Source of the DNA: JACJYE01 sp964432875
GTDB lineage: Bacteria > Bacteroidota > Bacteroidia > Chitinophagales > Saprospiraceae
DNA length: 20,119 nucleotides
Assembly (NCBI GenBank): GCA_964432875.1
Contig: CAYSPJ010000094.1
Location: 1-20,119, forward strand
Direction of reading: 5' to 3'
Part shown: piece by piece, positions 15,197-20,119 of the stretch
Layout of the letters: each line of letters begins with the position of its first letter
How positions within the stretch are numbered: position 1 is the stretch's first letter
Position numbers and translations under genes: made by a program
Notes under the pieces: model-generated
Told to the model about the DNA's origin: nothing
Database searches by the model: none
The model's input: only the letters and a program-made list of their open reading frames with translations

Positions 15197-15922
15197 ATGA
15201 CCAGAAAATCAATGGTACTATTTGCCTTCCTCGCCGTATTCAGTAGCCTGAATGCCCAAGCCTGGAAAGACAAGCTCAACCAAGCTAAAGACAAGCTCGG
15301 CGGCGGCAGCCTTACCCAGGAGGAAGTCGGCAAGGGGCTTAAAGAAGCCCTCGACCTGGGCGTGGGGCAGGCCGTAGATTTCCTCTCGGCTGAAAACGGC
15401 TACTACCAGAGCGCCTATAAAATCCTCCTGCCGGAGGAGGCGCAGCAGGTGGCTGTAAAATTGCGGGCCGTGCCCGGCTTCTCCAACTTCGAGGAGGATG
15501 CCTTGCTCAAAATCAACCGGGCAGCTGAAGATGCTGCCAAGAAGGCCAAGCCCATCTTTGTCAGCGCCATCCGCCAGATGACCTTCCAGGATGCCATGAA
15601 TTTGCTCATGGGCAACAAAGACGCGGCTACCCGCTACCTGGAGAAAACGACTTTCAATCAATTGTACGACGAGTTCAAACCGGTGATCATTGCCTCGCTG
15701 GATAAGTTCAATGCCCGTACCTACTGGCGGGATGGCGTCTCGGCCTACAATAAGCTGCCGCTGGTGAGTAAAGCCAACCCTGAGTTGGACGACTATGTGA
15801 CCCGCCAAGCACTGGCTGGCATGTTCGGGCTGGTAGAGAAAAAGGAACTGGACCTCCGCGAGAATACAGGCGCGCGTTCCTCAGAGCTGCTCCAAAAGGT
15901 GTTCGCCCGGCAGGATAAGTAA
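15197..15922 (+). CDS. Secreted DUF4197-family protein
   Basis: This 241-residue protein matches the DUF4197 family in length and in conserved blocks. These are LTQEEVGKGLKEALDLGVGQAV (about 35-56), the KILLPEEAQQVAVKLRAVPGF segment (about 75-95), LLKINRAAEDAAKKAKPIF, the MTFQDAMNLLMGNKDAATRYLE block (about 128-149) and C-terminal LDDYVTRQALAGMFGLVEKKE. The signal peptide ends around residue 21 (SSLNAQA) and there is no lipobox, so a periplasmic location is expected. The function of DUF4197 proteins is not established. The gene begins the plus-strand cluster, and its TAA overlaps a potential ATG of the thioesterase reading frame (TAATG). Confidence 0.92.
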   Translation: MTRKSMVLFAFLAVFSSLNAQAWKDKLNQAKDKLGGGSLTQEEVGKGLKEALDLGVGQAVDFLSAENGYYQSAYKILLPEEAQQVAVKLRAVPGFSNFEEDALLKINRAAEDAAKKAKPIFVSAIRQMTFQDAMNLLMGNKDAATRYLEKTTFNQLYDEFKPVIIASLDKFNARTYWRDGVSAYNKLPLVSKANPELDDYVTRQALAGMFGLVEKKELDLRENTGARSSELLQKVFARQDK

Positions 15923-15925
15923 TGC

Positions 15926-15957
15926 TTGGCTTCATTGCCAAAAAAGCCTTATCTTGC
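15926..15957 (+). promoter_or_regulatory. Possible promoter before the thioesterase start at 15967
   Basis: TTG (15926-15928) and TATCTTGC (15950-15957, close to TAnnTTTG) are 21 bases apart. The predicted transcript would start only a few bases before the ATG at 15967, which is unusually close. This weakens the call but supports the internal start over the one at 15922. Confidence 0.3.
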
Positions 15958-15966
15958 GCACAAAAA

Positions 15967-16449
15967 ATGGCAAAGAAAGCATTTCAGGACTACTACCCGG
16001 AGGACTACAGCCACTGCTACGGCTGTGGCAGCCGTAATGAGCATGGGCTTCAAATCAAGAGCTACTGGGAAGGCGAGGAGAGCGTAGCGCGTTTCATGCC
16101 CAAGCCCTATCACATCGCAGTACCCGGTTATGTGTATGGCGGGCTGATCGCCTCTCTGATTGATTGCCATGCCACCGGCACGGCAGCAGCAGCGGCTACC
16201 CGGGCAGAAGGCCGTGAGCTAGGTTCCGAGCCTTATTTGCGCTTTGTCACCGCTTCTTTAAATGTGGACTTCCTCAAGCCCACGCCCATCGGGCTGGAGC
16301 TGGAACTGCGGGCAACAGTTGCTGAAATCAAGGGCCGGAAAGTGGTCGTCCAGGTTACTTTATATGCCAATGGAGAGGCCTGCGCGCGCGGGCATGTCGT
16401 CTGTATTCAGATGCCCGCGGGCATGCTTTTGCCAGCCGCTGAAAAGTAG
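15967..16449 (+). CDS. PaaI-family hotdog-fold thioesterase
   Basis: This protein has 160 residues from the ATG at 15967. It carries the N-terminal HCYGCGSRNEHGLQIK motif typical of one PaaI-thioesterase branch. The hotdog core (VYGGLIASLIDCHATGTAAAAA, about residues 57-78) includes the Gly-Gly-x-x-x-x-x-x-Asp region that forms the active site in this superfamily. The C-terminal strands follow (LNVDFLKPTPIGLELELRATV). Such enzymes hydrolyse acyl-CoA thioesters in the cytoplasm; the substrate is unknown. The frame is open upstream to an ATG at 15922 that overlaps the DUF4197 stop. I prefer the internal start because it gives the usual FQDYYPEDYSHCYGCG opening and a TATCTTGC promoter-like box lies inside the extension. 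Translational coupling from 15922 remains possible. Confidence 0.9.
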   Translation: MAKKAFQDYYPEDYSHCYGCGSRNEHGLQIKSYWEGEESVARFMPKPYHIAVPGYVYGGLIASLIDCHATGTAAAAATRAEGRELGSEPYLRFVTASLNVDFLKPTPIGLELELRATVAEIKGRKVVVQVTLYANGEACARGHVVCIQMPAGMLLPAAEK

Positions 16450-16520
16450 GGCAATATGTTTCTGTCTATACTACTTTCGGGATTATCGAATTTTCTGTGT
16501 TATTATCCTCGATTTTCCCT

Positions 16521-16528
16521 TAACTTGC
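16521..16528 (+). promoter_or_regulatory. Possible -7 promoter element of the coiled-coil gene pair
   Basis: TAACTTGC resembles TAnnTTTG with one mismatch and lies 25 bases before the ATG at 16554, in the 104-base gap after the thioesterase gene. It would make the two coiled-coil genes a separate transcription unit. No clear -33 element is visible. Confidence 0.3.
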
Positions 16529-16553
16529 GGCCAAATAACCAATATCCGTAAGA

Positions 16554-17105
16554 ATGCAAAACAACTTAAAAGGCCTTTTTGGCAGCCGGCAAGAGCTGGA
16601 ACCACGCAGTTTGGAATCCCTCATCAAAGCATTGGAGCGGAACAACCAACCGGGCTTCGATTACATTGAGTTTAAGCAGTCACTGGCGCGGCTGCTGGAA
16701 ATGGGCATGGACCAGGCTATTTCTTTTAAATCGGCTTTTGCTACAGCCTCTACGGTAGGGCTGACCAAAGACAAGCTGCTGCAGACCGCCGACCATTACA
16801 AGAAGGTGCTCCTCAGCGAGAAGCAACAGTTTGATGCCGCCCTGCATAAGCAGATGGAACAGCGTGTGGAATCAAAGCTGGCCGAGGTCAAAACGATGAA
16901 GCAGCAGATTGAAGACTACAAGGCTAAAATCCAGCAGCTGCAAGAAAAAATCGCTAAAGCCCAAAGCACGATTGATCATGCCGATGAGCACGTGCGGGCG
17001 GCTAAGGAAAAAATCGCGGCTACCAAGGAAGGCTTTGAGGTCACCTTGCGCACGGTACTCAACGAGATAGACGAGGATATCGAGCAAATCAAGATTTTGC
17101 TTTAA
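16554..17105 (+). CDS. Soluble coiled-coil protein of unknown function, partner of the next gene
   Basis: This 183-residue protein has no signal peptide and no membrane segment, so it is probably cytoplasmic. Residues 1-75 look like a small helical domain (RSLESLIKALERNNQPGFDYIEFKQSLARLLEMGMDQAISFKSAFATAS). Residues 78-158 form a long, highly charged amphipathic helix with heptad-like spacing (EVKTMKQQIEDYKAKIQQLQ, 111-130), followed by a last helix (160-183) ending DEDIEQIKILL. I recognise no named family. It is followed after 33 bases by a membrane-anchored coiled-coil protein on the same strand, so the two probably act together. An adaptor or filament-forming role is possible but is inference only. 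Confidence 0.85.
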   Translation: MQNNLKGLFGSRQELEPRSLESLIKALERNNQPGFDYIEFKQSLARLLEMGMDQAISFKSAFATASTVGLTKDKLLQTADHYKKVLLSEKQQFDAALHKQMEQRVESKLAEVKTMKQQIEDYKAKIQQLQEKIAKAQSTIDHADEHVRAAKEKIAATKEGFEVTLRTVLNEIDEDIEQIKILL

Positions 17106-17138
17106 TCCCGCATTAATAAACTGAAAATATCACTTAAA

Positions 17139-18167
17139 ATGGCGGACATCCCTCAATTCGAAAACCCTGGGTTCAAACCAAAATCTTTCTGGCAGCGCCC
17201 TGAAGGCGTGACGGGTATGATTTTCCTGGCCGGCATCATCCTTGGCGGCGGCTACCTCATTGCTACCAATATTACCTGGCTCATTGGGCTAGCAGCCAAC
17301 ACCCTCTACCTGGCTGGCTTGCTGGTGGTGCTGGCCGCGGTAGTCTATATGGTACTCGACCCCCGGATGCGCAACCTGGTGTGGTATGGCTACCGGAGCA
17401 TTATGCGCTGGATGACGGGCTTATTTGTACAGCTCGACCCCATTGGCATCCTGAAGAGCTACGTGGAAAGCTTGCAGGACAACCTCGTCAAGATGCGCAA
17501 ACAGATTGGAGTACTCAAAGGGCAGATGCGCAAAATCGCCACGCTTATAGAGGAAAACGAGCGCGAGATAGAGGATAATATGAAAATGGCTAGCGCTGCC
17601 CGGCAGAAAGGCATCGATAACCAGGTGATGCTTGCTACCCGCAAGGCCGCCCGCCTGAAGGAAAGCAACGAGAAATACCGGGTGTTGCACCAGCGCATGG
17701 AGGTGATGTATCGCATCCTGGCCAAGATGCACCAAAATTCGGAGATACTGCTGGAAGATACCAAAGACCAGGTCTCTCTCAAAGAGCAAGAGCGCAAGGC
17801 TATCCGTACTTCGCATTCTGCGATGCGCTCTGCCATGAGCGTCATCTCTGGAGATCCCGACAAGCGCGCCATGTTCGATGCCGCCATGGAGGCCGTTGCT
17901 GATGATGTGGCGACCAAAGTAGGCGAAATGGAGCGTTTCATGGAAGTGTCGGCCAACCTGATGCAGTCCATCGACCTGCAAAATGGCATCTTCGAAGAGG
18001 AGGGCTTGAATATGCTGGAAAAGTGGGAGAAGGAAAGCACCTTGATGCTGCTTGATAGCGGCCGCCTGCCTGCCAGCGATAGCCTCGATCTGGACGAGCC
18101 AGTCCGCGAGCCGGAAAAACGGGGCAAAAGCGGGGACGGAGCAGCTTACGATAGTTTCTTTAATTGA
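17139..18167 (+). CDS. Two-TM membrane protein with long PspA/ESCRT-III-like coiled coil
   Basis: This is a 342-residue protein. A short polar N-terminus precedes two membrane segments (about 24-42 and 48-72), so both ends should face the same side, probably the cytoplasm. A long helical region (about 104-300) follows, with a coiled-coil hairpin (KSYVESLQDNLVKMRKQIG through LHQRMEVMYRILAKMHQNS) and a shorter helix pair (AMFDAAMEAVADDVATKVGEME). The tail (300-342) is acidic and probably disordered, ending AYDSFFN. The helix layout, charge pattern and length recall PspA/IM30 and ESCRT-III membrane-remodelling proteins, but PspA itself has no TM segments and no signature motif is conserved, so homology is not shown. 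It is 33 bases downstream of the soluble coiled-coil gene. Its stop is 5 bases from the convergent SWIM gene's stop, with no terminator between. Confidence 0.85.
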   Translation: MADIPQFENPGFKPKSFWQRPEGVTGMIFLAGIILGGGYLIATNITWLIGLAANTLYLAGLLVVLAAVVYMVLDPRMRNLVWYGYRSIMRWMTGLFVQLDPIGILKSYVESLQDNLVKMRKQIGVLKGQMRKIATLIEENEREIEDNMKMASAARQKGIDNQVMLATRKAARLKESNEKYRVLHQRMEVMYRILAKMHQNSEILLEDTKDQVSLKEQERKAIRTSHSAMRSAMSVISGDPDKRAMFDAAMEAVADDVATKVGEMERFMEVSANLMQSIDLQNGIFEEEGLNMLEKWEKESTLMLLDSGRLPASDSLDLDEPVREPEKRGKSGDGAAYDSFFN

Positions 18168-18172
18168 GGAGC

Positions 18173-19864
18173 TTACTCTAGTAGCGCCAGCTCCTCCATC
18201 AAGGAATGTCGTTCTGGATAAGTGGCCCGGAAACCTTGTATCAATTCTTCAGCCAGTGTGCCGGCACCGATTTCCTGTAGATGGGCGAGCACCTCGCGGA
18301 TTCTCCGGGAGGTTTGTCTTCCGAGGTGGTTTTTTGCGTAATCGGCCAGCAGCCGACGATAGAGATGGAAGAGCCGATCTTGGAAATTTTCCAGCAGGTA
18401 GCCGCCCACCTGTTGGAGCAGATCCAGAGAATTGAGCTCCTCGGTATAATCCATAAGCAGCTCAAGGCGGCCTTCTTCGGCGTAAATGCGGGCGATGGCA
18501 TTGCGGCAGGCGGCGGAATAAGGGCGGGTGCGCAACTGGTGTAACACCTCGTCCACCTGTTCGGCCCAGCGGGCTTTGGCAGCATGGCGGCGGGCCTTCT
18601 CAAAATAAGAGAACTGCAGCGTATCCAGGAATCTTTGTAGGCTGTAGAAGTTAATTTCAGCTTTTTCCCGCCCAGCTTCGGCCATTTGCAGCAGCATTTC
18701 TTCCAATTCCGCCTTTAATGCGGACGACGGGCTCAGTTTCAGCCCGGTCATAGCTAAGGCTTTTACCCGGGGTATTAGCCCTCTCTCGCGGGCCTGTTTG
18801 ATGGCGTACTGCAAAATGTCCGGTTGGCTGAGGTTGTACTCCATAAGCTGCTTGGCCTGTTCGGCACGCCCGGCTTTTTCCAAGGCCTGGAGCTGAAGCA
18901 GCAATAGAGGGGCTTCCGGGCGTTTTTCATGCTGATATTTGCTGCGGTGCAGCTCCAAGGTAAGCAGTAGCTCCTCTATTTGCTCCGTTTCCTGGGCCAG
19001 CAGCAATTGCAGTTTAAAAAACAGCAGGTCGATGCCTTGCGAACGATAAGCTAGCTTGCCGTATTCTGCCATACTATAGCCCCACAGCTCCTGCAGCAAG
19101 GCCGGGGCGGGGCGCCGGCGGATGACGCGCTCCAGATTGGCAAACGCCTGATGGATATATGGGCGGATTTGCTCCTCCAGCCCTTTGGCCTTTTTAAGGA
19201 TGGGCGTGGCCTTTTCAATGATACTCTGCGCGATGCAGACCGTTTCGGTGAAGTTGCCTTCCTCTACGGCCTGTACTGCTTGTTGCTGCAGCTCCTCTAG
19301 CACGCTCACTACCCGCTGGCCACCGCGGGTGGTGAGGCTCCGGTCGGCTTTGCGCACGCCATTGATGGTGCTTTCCAGCAACTGAGCATACTTTTCCCGC
19401 GGGTCAATATGTGCCACAGCAGAGGCAAAGCGCGCTTTGAGGTCGATGGCGAAATTGCGGTTGGCCCGCGCATATTCCCTTACAAATTCGATTAACTCTT
19501 CTTTGGAGACGTGCTCCAGGACAATGCCGGTGGTGAGCTTGCCGCCGGCCGGGGCAGCAGGAGGGCGTTCTTTTTGGCGTTGTTGAGCTTTTTTGTCCTC
19601 TTGCTTGCGGCGCAAGGCCAGCAAGGCGGCAGCCAGGTGCTCACAGCTGCCTTCCTCCCTGAAGCGCATACACTCACAGCTACCGCCCACTACCCTTGAA
19701 GGCGTGATCTGCACTTCCACTTCATAACCTTCAATAATGGCCAGCCACAGGTGCTTTTCTACTTCGGACAGTTGTTCTACCGCACCGGCTTCGAGCAGCT
19801 CTTCCCCACCAATCAGTGAAAGCTCATCGATATGTGATTCTAGCTTCTGGAGTAAAAAGTTCAT
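18173..19864 (-). CDS. SWIM zinc-finger protein
   Basis: This 563-residue cytoplasmic protein has an N-terminal SWIM zinc finger. Cys63-x-Cys65-x8-Cys74-x-His76 (CECMRFREEGSCEH) is followed by the usual helix LAAALLAL. SWIM fingers bind DNA or protein. The remaining 450 residues are almost entirely helical, with repeat-like hairpins suggesting a TPR/HEAT-type scaffold (about 110-550), and contain no recognisable enzyme motif. In other bacteria similar proteins occur beside SNF2-type helicases or MoxR/vWA gene clusters; neither is present here, although genes beyond the right edge are unseen. It converges tail-to-tail on the membrane coiled-coil gene. The MNFLLQKLESHIDELS start is the first ATG in the frame. 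Confidence 0.88.
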   Translation of the reverse strand: MNFLLQKLESHIDELSLIGGEELLEAGAVEQLSEVEKHLWLAIIEGYEVEVQITPSRVVGGSCECMRFREEGSCEHLAAALLALRRKQEDKKAQQRQKERPPAAPAGGKLTTGIVLEHVSKEELIEFVREYARANRNFAIDLKARFASAVAHIDPREKYAQLLESTINGVRKADRSLTTRGGQRVVSVLEELQQQAVQAVEEGNFTETVCIAQSIIEKATPILKKAKGLEEQIRPYIHQAFANLERVIRRRPAPALLQELWGYSMAEYGKLAYRSQGIDLLFFKLQLLLAQETEQIEELLLTLELHRSKYQHEKRPEAPLLLLQLQALEKAGRAEQAKQLMEYNLSQPDILQYAIKQARERGLIPRVKALAMTGLKLSPSSALKAELEEMLLQMAEAGREKAEINFYSLQRFLDTLQFSYFEKARRHAAKARWAEQVDEVLHQLRTRPYSAACRNAIARIYAEEGRLELLMDYTEELNSLDLLQQVGGYLLENFQDRLFHLYRRLLADYAKNHLGRQTSRRIREVLAHLQEIGAGTLAEELIQGFRATYPERHSLMEELALLE

Positions 19865-20119
19865 GTGCTTGTGTCAGCTTTGCTTATCCTTATTCAACGC
19901 TAAGCAGCGGCTTATGTTCCAGCAGCTGATGATGACTTGAATGGATTGAAAAAATGGCTTGGCTGGGGCGTTGAGAAATACACCAGTTAAAAAAACGCCC
20001 CGAAAGCTGGGGCGCTTCCGGGGAGCTTTAGCGAGGTTCTACCTGGTGTCTGTCCATTTAGCCGAGTGTCTGGGCTTTAGCGTTCGAGAGCAAGGCTTGC
20101 GAAGGCCCCAAAACCGGAG
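19865..20119. other. Right-edge stretch, probably including the 3' end of a minus-strand gene
   Basis: No complete gene is seen. On the minus strand all three frames are open from the right edge for 13 to 26 codons (for example one ending SGFGAFASLALER and one ending SNAKAQTLG), and a minus-strand terminator follows at 19990-20014. A gene tail or a structured RNA beyond the edge is therefore likely, but its identity and frame cannot be chosen. Between the terminator and the SWIM gene start only a weak GCTTA/TAAGC inverted repeat (19879-19903) is visible. Confidence 0.4.
19990..20014 (-). terminator. Intrinsic terminator of a minus-strand unit off the right edge
   Basis: CGCCCC (19996-20001) pairs with GGGGCG (20009-20014) around a 7-base loop. 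On the minus strand the hairpin is followed directly by seven T residues. It is oriented to end transcription coming from beyond 20119, which insulates the SWIM gene. Confidence 0.85.

Noticed and set aside
17421..18127. Minus-strand ORFs of 186 and 222 codons opposite the membrane coiled-coil gene
   Set aside because: The plus-strand gene has membrane segments, coiled-coil structure and operon spacing. The antisense frames are rich in low-complexity Ser, His and Leu and look like shadows.
20015..20119. Resemblance of the minus-strand edge sequence to the 3' end of RNase P RNA (a TAGAACC...GCTAA string)
   Set aside because: Only about 10 of 15 positions of the conserved ACAGAACCCGGCUUA block match, and universally conserved bases are missing. 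A covariance search on the longer sequence would be decisive.
1..20119. CRISPR arrays, insertion sequences, tRNA or rRNA genes
   Set aside because: No regularly spaced repeats, transposase-like proteins, terminal inverted repeats with target duplications, or cloverleaf/rRNA signatures were seen on either strand.

Overview
The window is about 20.1 kb of moderately GC-rich DNA from what is most likely a member of the Bacteroidota, plausibly the Saprospiria/Lewinella-type lineage. Three things support this. A 1349-residue secreted protein ends in a type IX secretion (T9SS, Por) sorting domain. Several genes are preceded by the Bacteroidota -7 promoter element TAnnTTTG rather than by strong Shine-Dalgarno sites. 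The gene styles (DUF4197, PaaI thioesterase, a roughly 1150-residue RND pump with extra membrane segments) are also common there. The finer taxonomic placement is inference. No rRNA, tRNA, CRISPR array, insertion sequence or prophage gene was seen.

Region 1 (1-5883, minus strand) reads right to left. It starts with a small secreted protein of unknown function. Next is a giant T9SS cargo protein with a sortilin/BNR-type beta-propeller, a PKD domain and a LamG-like lectin domain. Last is an OxyR-type peroxide sensor that keeps both redox cysteines. Region 2 (6127-6600, plus strand) is a bacilliredoxin with a strong intrinsic terminator. A 658-base gene-poor stretch follows (6541-7198). It holds a perfect minus-strand terminator hairpin, a 19-base tandem repeat and a promoter-like box that together could mark a small RNA or a long 3' UTR.

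Region 3 (7199-14141, minus strand) is a complete tripartite efflux operon in the order TetR regulator, TolC-like outer-membrane channel, lipoprotein membrane-fusion adaptor and RND permease. Its promoter has a TACTTTTG box and a possible TetR operator overlapping the -33 element. Eight tandem heptamers sit just upstream of the pump start codon. Region 4 is a lone MocA-like nucleotidyltransferase on the minus strand.

Region 5 (15197-18167, plus strand) has a secreted DUF4197 protein, a hotdog thioesterase, a soluble coiled-coil protein and a two-TM coiled-coil protein with a loosely PspA/ESCRT-III-like build. The last two are 33 bases apart and are the best candidates here for an undescribed system, possibly in envelope remodelling or stress. 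Region 6 is a SWIM zinc-finger protein that converges on them with 5 bases between the stops. Beyond it, a minus-strand terminator at 19990-20014 implies another gene off the right edge.

Redox sensing and repair (OxyR, bacilliredoxin) and envelope functions (efflux, T9SS export, the coiled-coil pair) recur, but they form separate transcription units, so a shared pathway is not demonstrated.
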